From positions 25,687,838-25,751,837 of the forward strand of contig NC_012877.2 of the NCBI RefSeq assembly GCF_000003195.3: a stretch of DNA of 64,000 nt, read 5' to 3'. Shown one piece after another: positions 1-8,985 of this stretch. A program made the translations under genes and the position numbers. Positions within the stretch are counted from its first letter, which is position 1. Each line of letters opens with the position of its first letter. The notes beneath the pieces were generated by a model, which saw nothing but the letters and a program-made list of their open reading frames with translations, did no database searches and was not told where the DNA came from. Source of the stretch: Sorghum bicolor. Lineage: Eukaryota > Streptophyta > Magnoliopsida > Poales > Poaceae.

Positions 1-203
1 ATGCTACCACTAGATCAAGTCAAGCGTAAAAGCAATAGTGGTACCATATAAGCATCAAATTCATTTTATTTTCATGAATGAACCTAGGACATGTAAGAAA
101 TGACTAGATGCATTAAACAAGTCCTTAGCAAAGATGGAAGAAATGTCAAACAATTTAACCTTGCTTTGCTCGAAGGAGAGGCATGTCATAAAGTGGGGGT
201 GCA
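1..203 (-). other. Copia 3' untranslated region before the unseen 3' LTR
   Basis: This follows the stop of the Copia RNase H frame on the minus strand and reads out of the window. The weak plus-strand frame here has no similarity I recognise. It is most likely the stretch between pol and the 3' LTR. Confidence 0.6.
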
Positions 204-555
204 TCAACACATATTTGAGAAGTCAAGTATGTTCAATTCATTCCTTAGCTTGCAAAACCTCTTCTCATCAAGTGGCTTGGTGAATATATCGGCAAGTTGA
301 TCATCGGTGCCTATACTCTCAATGCAAATGTCCCCTTTTTGTTGGTGATCTCTTATGAAGTGATGGCGGACATCTATGTGCTTTGTTCTTGAGTGTTGAA
401 CCGGATTGTTGGTGAGCTTCACGGCACTTTCATTGTCACATAGCAATGGCACTTCTTTGAAATTGATTCCAAAGTCCTTCAATGTTGCCTTCATCCATAG
501 GATTTGTGCACAACAACTACCGGCCGCAATGTATTCCGCTTCGGCGGTTGATAGT
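204..555 (-). pseudogene. Copia Pol, C-terminal RNase H fragment
   Basis: The minus-strand frame contains STAEAEYIAAG, the CDNESA motif and RTKHIDVRHHFIRD, the hallmarks of the Copia RNase H domain that removes the RNA strand during reverse transcription. It ends at a normal stop. The upstream half of the same domain lies at 12,897-13,285. The two halves join in frame once the Tat element and one copy of its target duplication are ignored (VAL then STAEAEY). The ATG available at about 566 is an artefact: it lies in the Tat LTR. Confidence 0.9.
551..555. repeat. Target-site duplication ATAGT, left copy, of the Tat element
   Basis: ATAGT directly precedes the LTR terminus TGTTGATG at 556 and recurs at 12,892-12,896 directly after the other LTR. 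A 5-bp direct repeat is the expected Gypsy integration scar, and it shows that the element integrated intact into the Copia RNase H region. Confidence 0.95.
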
Positions 556-1247
556 TGTTGATGCAAAACTGATCTGCAAACACAAAGGGCTAATACCCGA
601 TTCGAACGTTAAGGCGTGCCAGCCGATTTGACCTTGCTATCGGCGAAGGTGATAACTCGAATACTTTAGTCCTGACAACAGCGATGCGCCCGGATGTCAC
701 GGCTAAGAGGTACTCACGCGGAACTCGAGAACACGCCGAGCTTAAGTCGACGAATTCCTAAGAACTCGTAATAAAAGGAAAAAAGTATGACGAAGTCGTC
801 GAAAAGTAGATGCTGGAATATGAGTAAAAAAACGTGTGTTTGATTGATTTCTTGATTATGTTGATTACAAGGTCCTAGGGTTTATATTTATACCCTGCTC
901 AAAGAGCTACAACCAGACACGATTAGAATTCGAATTCCAAATTACACGGAATCCGTATACAAAACGATGCAAATAACTAAGGAAATAATAAAACTATCCT
1001 TCGGGACAACCCGAAACTCCTCCAGATGACAACTGGCAGCTTCCGGACTCCTCCTTCGCGTCATCGGCAATCCCCTTGCCATAGTCATCGGCAGATCTTT
1101 TTACCCAGCCATCGGCACCATATTACTGCCTGTGGACTTAATCACATTCAACTTCTCCCTCATCGGCAACCATCCTCATCAGCAACCCGCATTGTACTGC
1201 CACCCTATCCTGCCATCCTGGACACGTGCCCAAAAACGGTGTCAACA
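556..1247 (-). repeat. Tat element 3' LTR
   Basis: 692 bp, beginning TGTTGATG and ending GTCAACA on the plus strand, so TG...CA ends with a short inverted repeat. It is nearly identical to 12,200-12,891. I see three differences (about positions 700, 921 and 1,004), two of them CpG/CpA changes. A minus-strand TATA-like sequence lies at 882-892. GCCGAT/ATCGGC occurs six times in this LTR. Confidence 0.95.
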
Positions 1248-1262
1248 CATGCCCCCCAGTTT
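1248..1262 (-). promoter_or_regulatory. Polypurine tract of the Tat element
   Basis: On the minus strand the bases just before the 3' LTR read as a purine-rich run, CTGGGGGGCATG, ending at the LTR. This is the expected position of the plus-strand DNA primer. Confidence 0.8.
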
Positions 1263-1730
1263 CGGAGTATAAAACTATTAATGCTCCGAAATTCTCTGCA
1301 GTAATGATGCCTTCTCCGCAATTAATGCTCCTAATCTGGTAACCGACAACCTCAATCTGGACAACTCTGATCCTAATCCTCCGCAGATTCCTCGAAATTC
1401 CCAACTTCCTAAACGGGTATCTTTCTTGGCCGTACATCGGCAACAATTCCGTTATAAAGATCTGCCGATGCTCTGACCAGGATATTCGCAAAAAACGGTT
1501 ACTCCCCGTCTATCCGCCCATCGGCAAGATGACCGTTATAGAATATTGCCGATGGACCGACCAGGAGATCGTGCACAGTAAAATATCTTTAGATAATGAC
1601 CGCTTCCTGTCAAATCACCTGCACAATCCCTGGATTACCGTGCGAACAGTTACCATATCCATCTGAGTACCCTCGGGCTTCTCGGATGCGGCAAAGAGAT
1701 AAGACGGATTTGCCCTTGCCCATCTTGTCC

Positions 1731-1738
1731 TATAAATA
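1731..1738 (+). promoter_or_regulatory. TATA box of the antisense gene
   Basis: TATAAATA lies on the plus strand about 150 bp upstream of the proposed ATG of the antisense gene, inside the internal region rather than the LTR. A separate promoter would let the gene be transcribed against gag-pol. The stretch 1,263-1,884 otherwise holds no coding sequence I can support. It carries several GCCGAT/ATCGGC motifs (around 1,438, 1,463, 1,528 and 1,545). Confidence 0.6.
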
Positions 1739-1884
1739 GTTCCTTCTTGGGTACTCCCCCATTACACCATTCTACTATCCAACTTTGCTTTTCCAGCGGC
1801 GGCGCCATCTACAACCCTCAAGACCTCCGACAAGCACTCTTCTTCATCAACTCCGGTGCCCTCCAACGTCCTCTTCACGACAAG

Positions 1885-4800
1885 ATGGCCATTGGCTTCG
1901 TCGTCCCTGAGGTCAGACTTCCATCTCATCTGCTGTACCTTTTTCTTGCATTCCTGTTCATCTGCGATTCATCTTACCGAATATTTTCCTTTCCCTTTTT
2001 CTTTGTATTTTTATTCTCCAAAACACTAGGAGTTGTCCAACAAAATTGTCATCCCTACCGATCAACCACACCTTCAGTGCCTCGGCCCTCTAGGGGATCC
2101 AGATCCAACTGACCTTATCAATGCAGAAACCAACAGGATTCCCTTTAGAGCTGAAAACTTTTCTTTAGATCTGTGGAAAGACACCTTTCGTTCTTGGCCC
2201 AGCCCTACCGTAGGGTGGAAAGATTGGTTTTTGAGGGTCAGCAATTCTTATGAAGTTCAATGGGGTGAGAGAAAGCTAGCTCAATGCATTAGGCTATCCA
2301 TTGCCGATATGCACAGGAACGAGTCATTGCTGATAGCTGCATCCTACTTTTGGTCAGACACCCTCAATGCTTTTGTTTTTGGCCACGGCCCTGCTTCTCC
2401 TACCCTTGCCGATGTAGCCATGCTTACTGGGCTAGATATATCTTCTGCCGATAGCACCCACTTTTTTGATACCGCCCCCAGTGCCAAAGTGGAGACTCGC
2501 GCTATCAGCGGTTGGTCAGGGTACATCCAGAAGTACCGCGGGAGAGGGCCTGTCACCACAAAGGAGCAAACCACCTTTCTGAACATGTGGCTGGACAAGT
2601 TTGTATTCTGTGGTCGATCGGCAGGACCGACTTCTGTCTATCTATCGGCAGCAGAAAGACTGGCTAGCGGCGGCCAATTTCCTCTCAGCCGATATCTGCT
2701 CGGCGCTGTTTACCACCTTCTTCATCAGGTAGCCCAGAAACTCCTGCTTGGCCAATCCATCGGCAACTTGGGAGGCCCCTGGTGGTTTATTAATATGTGG
2801 CTCAATCTGCACCTGCATAAGCGCCTTGATTTCAACTTGTTCTCACAGCACTTCCCAAGAGATATAGCCGAGAATCATGTGTTAGGTGAAGAGGAATCGG
2901 CAACGCGTGCCCCCTTGAACTTTGGTGAAGCCGTTATAGTCTTACCTGGTTCAGGGAACAATCCGGATCAGATCGGCCGATTCTTCGAAACTCTGTATGA
3001 GGGTCTGGCCAGAGATGAACGACCATGGCTGGCTTATGACGACCCAGACAGCATGCTCCCTCTGACCTTCAATCCATTTGATGAAGCTCTTGACAGGGAC
3101 AATGAGGTGATGATGGCAATCGTGACTCCCAGAGCCATACCAGTGAATTTCTTCGGTAGCACGAAAACCTCCCCCCAAACCTATGAATTTTATAATCCAT
3201 CGGCATTAGATCGCCAGCTAGCTTTGGGCCAATTGCCGATTGCACTTCCTTATGCCAATGTAATAAAGCCCAGAGAGCCCATCGCCAACCTCCTCGAGTG
3301 GACTCGAGTAGCCCAGCTACCACCAAATGCCGATACAGATATAGATCTGTCAGAATGGGTTCCAGCCGCCTTTATCACTCAGGCATACAAGCTATGGTGG
3401 GCAGAATGGAAAGAGAATCTATTCTGCAGATCGGCCCTCTCATACCGCGGCATGATCGACCCCGAATACGAAGTCCCTGATGACACTGTAAGTATTTTAA
3501 ACCGATGTCTCATTTTCCAATACTATTCCCATCGGTAACTTACCCCTGTATTCCTTTTGCAGATTGACAACACCCCCCCATCGGTTAGCTGGAGTGGCAA
3601 GCCGATCGACTTATTCCCATCAGGCCCGATCTCTTCAATCGGCCATAATGCTCCTACTCTGGCTTCCATCTTGCACCGGGGTGCGCGTCTCAAGAAAGTT
3701 ACCACCAGGAAAACTCAGACATCACCAACGGTAACTGCTTCCACTCTGGCGCAAGCTTTCAAGGCAATCTGTTAAAACCTTTTTCATTTATACTGACTAT
3801 CTTTGTATCGGTTATCTGTGCTCATAAACTCCTTTTTGTTGTTGCAGCAAACTGGTGCATCGGCAAAAGCCAAACGCCAAGGTGCCGATGCCCCCCAGTC
3901 TAGTCAGCCAAAGAGGAAGGGCACCCAAGGTGCTAAGGCTGGAACAAAACGCCAGAAAGTGGCAACTCCTCCTCCGATGTCCCCAATCCCGGTGGAATCT
4001 TCCCCTTCTCCTCCAGAAGTCCAGGCACAGCAAGCACCATCTCCCCAACCAATACAGGAAGCACCACAGATGGAAGAACCCCAGCAGGAAGAACCTCAAA
4101 CGGCAGGTACATCAGCTGACGTAGGTGAACAAACAACTGGCCCGACAGGCCCAGTTATATCATCGGCGGTTTCCCCGACTCAGGCAGCTGTTCTCTCTCC
4201 TCCGGGTAACATATCTCAACAATACTTCCGCCGATAAACTTATTCTCATTTAATCTCTTAATCCTTCCTGTCTTCTTTCAGGCGATATCGTTCCATCGGC
4301 AACATTTGCCGATCAACCTGTAGCTCCATCGGCATCTTTGAGTCAAAGGCAAGAAATCGCCTTGAAGCAAGTAAGTCATCCAATTTTCCACCAGTATCGT
4401 CTGCCGAAGTTTTGACCATAAAACTGACTTATTTCATCTTCATTTTCAGGAACAAGATTCTCCCAACAGCTTATTCTCCTTCGCCATTGATATCTTCGAA
4501 GAAGAAGGCGAGGAAGCAAGCTCCTCTCGGGCAGTTGGAACTGTATCGGCAGAAACCAGAGCTAAGCTGGAAGAGTTATCGGCCATACTTCATCAAGACA
4601 CAACTCAACTGGTCAACGATTCTGACCCAGCCAAAGCTCTGTTCAAGACCCTTAGAGGCCAAATTCCTGCCGATGCTGAAGAAACACTCTTCCATGCTGC
4701 ACACCTAGAAAGCCGCCAGCTACAGTACCAGAGAGCCACTCGACGCCTTGCCGATAGAGCCGCTCGAATCCAGCTTTCTGAGGAGATGATGAAAGAAAAG

Positions 4801-5121
4801 CTCTTAGCCGATGAGAAACATAAGAACATCGGCACCTTAAAGTCCTCAGGTGATGCACTGAAGCAGAAAGTGTCTGATCTATCGGCAAAAAGAGAAGCTC
4901 TACTGGCCGAACTCAAGCAAGTAGAGGACGCTCTGTCCCAAGCCCAGCAAGAAGAGAGTCAACTGCCGGAGACCATCAAGCACCTTGAACAAGAACGAAA
5001 CGTCCATGGTCGCAAAGCGCTGCAGCTGAAGAGGAAGCTGAAGCCGATAGAAGGTTCTGCCGATGATGATATCAAAGAGATAGAGACAGCCAATCAGATT
5101 CAGCAATCCAAGCGCTGCTGA
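1885..5121 (+). CDS. Antisense gene of the Tat element: plant mobile domain protein, six predicted exons
   Basis: Predicted exons with GT...AG introns are 1885-1911, 2030-3487, 3563-3730, 3848-4205, 4282-4370 and 4450-5121. Together they give an open frame of 923 codons with no stop. Residues of about 40-420 resemble the plant mobile domain (aminotransferase-like, known from plant transposons and the MAIN/MAIL proteins): tryptophan-rich segments, LADVAMLTGLDIS, and GGPWWFINMW. A Pro/Gln-rich basic linker follows, and the last exon is rich in Lys/Glu/Leu heptads and probably forms a coiled coil. The frame at 2,033 opens with TTG, so I extended it through a short first exon (MAIGFVVPE), supported by the TATA box upstream. 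The first donor, GTCAGA, is weak. Antisense extra genes are known in Tat elements. Function is unknown. Splicing is predicted, not observed. Confidence 0.75.
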
Positions 5122-5274
5122 GCATCTGAAGCTTTCACCGGCAACACACCTTTGTTTTTCCGCTTTTAGTTTTTAGTCTAGCCGATAAGACTGTTATCGG
5201 CATCTTTTGAAACATTAAGTCTGCCCTCGAACATTTAAATCCAGCCGATAGGAGTGTTATCGGCACTTAAACTT
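5122..5274. terminator. Convergent intergenic region with two GCCGATA...TATCGGC hairpins
   Basis: This is the only gap between the converging antisense gene and pol. It holds two inverted repeats: 5181-5201 (8-bp stem GCCGATAA/TTATCGGC, 5-base loop) and 5244-5264 (7-bp stem GCCGATA/TATCGGC, 7-base loop). Both arms of each are the element-wide GCCGAT motif. A 3'-end or insulating role for both transcripts is an inference. Confidence 0.6.
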
Positions 5275-8200
5275 TTATGCGTCGACCCATATGCTGGGGT
5301 AGTACTTCTTTAAATATTTGCCATTTAATGCTCTGGGAAATTCAACTCCCTCGAGAGTTTCTAGAATATAGGCATTACCAGGAGCTGAGTGTCTTATCCG
5401 ATAAGGACCTTCCCAATTAGGAGACCACTTTCCAAACTTCGAACTTTTAGTCCCAACTGGCAAAATCAACTTCCATACCAAATCCCCATCGGCAAACTCC
5501 TTAGCCTTTACTTTTTTATCATACCATCTAGCAACTCTCTTCTTATTTTCTTCTATACTCATTAAAGCCTTTAACCGATGCCCTGCTAAATCATCTAACT
5601 CATCGGTCATCAAAGTGTCATAATCATCGGTAGCCAATTGATCTTGAAAAGATAATCGCCTAGATCCAGCCTTAATCTCCCAAGGCAACACTGCATCATG
5701 TCCATACACCAATTGATAGGGTGACACCTTGGTTGATCCATGACAAGCCATCCGATAAGACCACAGTGCTTCATTTAACAATGTATGCCACCGCCTAGGA
5801 TTTTCTTCAATCTTTCGTTTAATAAGCTTGATAATTCCTTTGTTAGACGCTTCGGCCTGCCCGTTGGCTTGAGCATAGTAAGGAGAAGAATTCAACATTT
5901 TAATTCCCATACCGATTGCGAATTCATCGAACTCCCCCGACGTGAACATGGTGCCCTGATCGGTAGTAATCGTTTGGGGAATCCCAAATCGGTAAATAAT
6001 ATGCTCCTTCACAAAATCAATCATATTGGCCGATGTGACTTTCTTCAAAGGAATAGCTTCGACCCACTTAGTGAAATAGTCAGTGGCAACTAGAATGAAC
6101 TTATGCCCGTTGCTAGATGGTGGATAAATCTGGCCGATCAGATCGATGGCCCACCCCCGGAACGGCCAAGGTTTTATTATAGGATTCATAGCCGATGCGG
6201 GTGCTCTCTGGATATTACTGAACTTTTGACAACCTTGACATCCCTTGAAATATTTAAAACAATCTTCAAGTATGGTTGGCCAAAAATATCCATTCCTTCG
6301 AATCATCCACTTCATCTTAAAAGCTGACTGATGCGCTCCACACACTCCTTCATGGATTTCCCCCATCAAACTTCTGGCTTCATCATCACCCAAGCATCGG
6401 AGAAGAATTCCGTCGATAGTTCGATAATACAATTCATTTTCAAGGAGCACATACTTGGTCGCTTGAAATCGAACCCGTCTTTCAACTTTTTTGGATGGAT
6501 CTTCTAGATAATCGATAATTTCTTTCCTCCAATCACCGGCACTGACTGCCGATGTCGCATTAATCATTGGCTGATATCCTGAGGCATGCTGGGCTAACCG
6601 ATTAGCGTCTTCATTATGCAATCGGGGAACATGCTCCAATCGGAAGTTCTTGAATTCCTTTAACAGTTGCGTACTTCTCTCGAAATAGGTTATGAGAACT
6701 TCACTTCGGCATTCATAGCTTCCGGCCAATTGATTTATAACCAACATGGAATCCCCGAATATTTCAACAGCATCAGCACGAACTTCCCTTAACAACTCCA
6801 ACCCCTTGATCAGAGCTTGATACTCAGCCTGATTATTTGTTGATGTAGCAACAATCGGCAAGGAAAACTCATACTTCCTCCCCTTAGGAGAAACCAATAC
6901 AATGCCGATTCCTGCCCCCCGGTCACAGGTAGAACCATCAAAGAAGAGCGTCCAGGGTGCAATTTCCAAGGTTTCCACTAGACCGCAATGCTGAGTCACA
7001 AAATCGGCCATGATCTGCCCTTTGACTGCCTTAGCCGATTCGTAACGCAAATCGAACACCGACAGCGCTAAAATCCATTTACCGATCCTACCACTCATAA
7101 TCGGCATAGATAGCATGTATCGGACCACATCATCTTTGCAAACAACAGCACATTCAGCCGACAACAGGTAATGTCTCAGCTTGATACATGAAAAATATAA
7201 GCATAAGCACAGTTTCTCAATGGCCGAATACCTGGTTTCAGCATCAATCAACCTCCTACTCAAATAATAAATTACTCTCTCTTTCCCTTCAAATTCTTGA
7301 ACTAAAGCTGAACCAATAACCGATCCATCGGTAGATAAATATAATTTGAAGGGTTTCCCTTGTTGAGGTGGAACTAAAACTGGAGGATTTACTAGATACT
7401 TTTTGATTTCATCCAGAGCCAACTGCTGTTCTTCTCCCCAAACAAACTCCTGATCGGCTTTCAATTTAAGAAGAGGACTGAAAGCACGAATTCTCCCAGA
7501 TAAATTCGATATAAATCTTCTGATAAAATTCACCTTGCCGATCAAGGATTGGAGCTCGGTTTTATTGGTAGGGGCCACTATTTTATTGATGGCATCAATA
7601 GATCTTCGACTAATTTCAATACCCCTCTGATGTACCATAAAACCAAGAAACTGCCCTGCCGATACGCCAAATGCACATTTGTTGGGATTCATCTTCAATC
7701 CATGTTTCCTTGTGCATTCCAACACTTTTCGTAAATCGGCAAGATGCTTTGAGAAATCTCCAGACTTAACCACCACATCATCGATATAAATTTCTATGAA
7801 CTTGCCGATGAACTCATGAAATATAAAATTCATGGCCCTTTGATAGGTAGCACCAGCATTCTTTAACCCAAAAGTCATGACTATCCATTCAAATAGTCCA
7901 ACATGACCGGGACACCTGAATGCGGTTTTTGGAATATCTTCCTCTGCCATGAATATTTGATTGTAACCCGCATTACCATCCATGAAGCTGATAACCCGAT
8001 GGCCGGCCGCAGCATCAACCAGTAGATCGGCGACAGGCATTGGGTATCCATCCATCGGCGTAGCTTTATTGAGATTCCTGAAATCAATGCACACCCGAAG
8101 CTTCCCGTTCTTCTTGTAAACCGGAACAACATTGGAAATCCATTCGGCATACCGACACTGCCGAATAAACTTAGCTTCAATAAGTTTAGTGATTTCGGTC

Positions 8201-8508
8201 TTAATATCAGGTAGAATGTTAGGATTACATCGGCGGGCTGGTTGCTGATGTGGCCGAAATCCAGACTTGATGGGTAGCCGATGTTCGACAATTGATCGGT
8301 CTAAACCAGGCATCTCTGTATAATCCCAAGCAAAGCAATCTTTATATTCTTTTAACAAACTAGTCAATTGTCGCTTACACTCAGGATCTAATTTAGCACT
8401 AATAAAAGTAGGCCTAGGCTTATCACCACTACCTATATCTACTTCTACCAAATCATCGGCCGATGTGAACCCCTGGCCTAATTTTCCATCATCGGCGAAT
8501 CTATCCAT
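5275..8508 (-). CDS. Tat Pol: reverse transcriptase, RNase H, second RNase H, integrase
   Basis: A frame of 1,077 codons. The reverse transcriptase comes first, with the catalytic YIDD at about residues 241-244. A Gypsy RNase H follows (STDGS, then SAIEKLCLCL). A second RNase H (WTLFFDGST, TNNQAEYQALIKG, HNEDANRLA) at about residues 510-660 is the archaeal-type domain typical of the Tat lineage. Integrase has an H-C zinc motif (CQGCQK) and a DDE triad at about D789, D850 and E886, with 35 residues between the last two. Its C-terminus ends near WVDA. The frame is intact but out of phase with the protease upstream by one base in a T run at about 8,510. It would act in the cytoplasmic particle and then the nucleus. 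Expression of a full polyprotein is not possible as written. Confidence 0.93.
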   Translation of the reverse strand: MDRFADDGKLGQGFTSADDLVEVDIGSGDKPRPTFISAKLDPECKRQLTSLLKEYKDCFAWDYTEMPGLDRSIVEHRLPIKSGFRPHQQPARRCNPNILPDIKTEITKLIEAKFIRQCRYAEWISNVVPVYKKNGKLRVCIDFRNLNKATPMDGYPMPVADLLVDAAAGHRVISFMDGNAGYNQIFMAEEDIPKTAFRCPGHVGLFEWIVMTFGLKNAGATYQRAMNFIFHEFIGKFIEIYIDDVVVKSGDFSKHLADLRKVLECTRKHGLKMNPNKCAFGVSAGQFLGFMVHQRGIEISRRSIDAINKIVAPTNKTELQSLIGKVNFIRRFISNLSGRIRAFSPLLKLKADQEFVWGEEQQLALDEIKKYLVNPPVLVPPQQGKPFKLYLSTDGSVIGSALVQEFEGKERVIYYLSRRLIDAETRYSAIEKLCLCLYFSCIKLRHYLLSAECAVVCKDDVVRYMLSMPIMSGRIGKWILALSVFDLRYESAKAVKGQIMADFVTQHCGLVETLEIAPWTLFFDGSTCDRGAGIGIVLVSPKGRKYEFSLPIVATSTNNQAEYQALIKGLELLREVRADAVEIFGDSMLVINQLAGSYECRSEVLITYFERSTQLLKEFKNFRLEHVPRLHNEDANRLAQHASGYQPMINATSAVSAGDWRKEIIDYLEDPSKKVERRVRFQATKYVLLENELYYRTIDGILLRCLGDDEARSLMGEIHEGVCGAHQSAFKMKWMIRRNGYFWPTILEDCFKYFKGCQGCQKFSNIQRAPASAMNPIIKPWPFRGWAIDLIGQIYPPSSNGHKFILVATDYFTKWVEAIPLKKVTSANMIDFVKEHIIYRFGIPQTITTDQGTMFTSGEFDEFAIGMGIKMLNSSPYYAQANGQAEASNKGIIKLIKRKIEENPRRWHTLLNEALWSYRMACHGSTKVSPYQLVYGHDAVLPWEIKAGSRRLSFQDQLATDDYDTLMTDELDDLAGHRLKALMSIEENKKRVARWYDKKVKAKEFADGDLVWKLILPVGTKSSKFGKWSPNWEGPYRIRHSAPGNAYILETLEGVEFPRALNGKYLKKYYPSIWVDA

Positions 8509-8985
8509 TAAAAACCGTCGTCAGAACCGACTGCTTGGATCGGTGGAATCTCATAATCGGCAACTTTGAGAAAATCTTTCTCCCAAACCTCTCCTGAAAT
8601 GCACCTAGTCCTTTCATAAGTATCCGCTTCTGCCGATGCGATAACATAAGAAGAATCCCCTGGGACGATCTCAATCTTGTCACCTACCCACTGAACCAAG
8701 CACTGATGCATTGTAGATGGGACACAACAATTGGCATGAATCCAATCTCTCCCCAATAATAAATTGTAGGCACCTTTTCCGCTGATCACGAAAAAAGTTG
8801 TCGGCAAGGTTTTGCTGCCGATGGTCAACTCTGCACATATCGCCCCCTTGACTGGAGACACGTTTCCCTCAAAGTCTTTGAGCATCATATCGGTCTTGGT
8901 CAAGTCTTGATCCCCTTTCCCAAGCTTCCGATATACTGCATACGGCATAATATTAATAGCAGCCACCATCAACTAGGATCTTAGT
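8508..8985 (-). pseudogene. Tat aspartic protease, frameshifted
   Basis: The frame at 8,508-8,972 reads NIMPYAVYRKLGKG and LLLGRDWIHA, which are the middle and C-terminal parts of a retropepsin. The catalytic start (ILVDGG) is in the upstream frame and ends after GGCY at a TAA at 8,953-8,955. A one-base shift therefore falls exactly at the active-site turn. A second one-base shift separates this piece from RT at the T run near 8,510. Both look like mutations. The second could be a slippage site, but its spacing and the presence of the first argue against that. Confidence 0.85.

Noticed and set aside
204..566. ATG at 566 as the start of a small Copia-like gene
   Set aside because: The first codons lie in the Tat LTR; the frame is the tail of the interrupted Copia RNase H.
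1026..1304. Plus-strand frames of about 90-116 codons at 1,026 and 12,670
   Set aside because: They are the two copies of the Tat LTR read in the same phase; the sequence is LTR and the frames have no recognisable protein.
8500..8520. Programmed -1 frameshift between Tat protease and RT
   Set aside because: A T run is present, but there is no canonical slippery heptamer in the right phase, another one-base shift lies 450 bp upstream, and Tat elements usually have one frame here.
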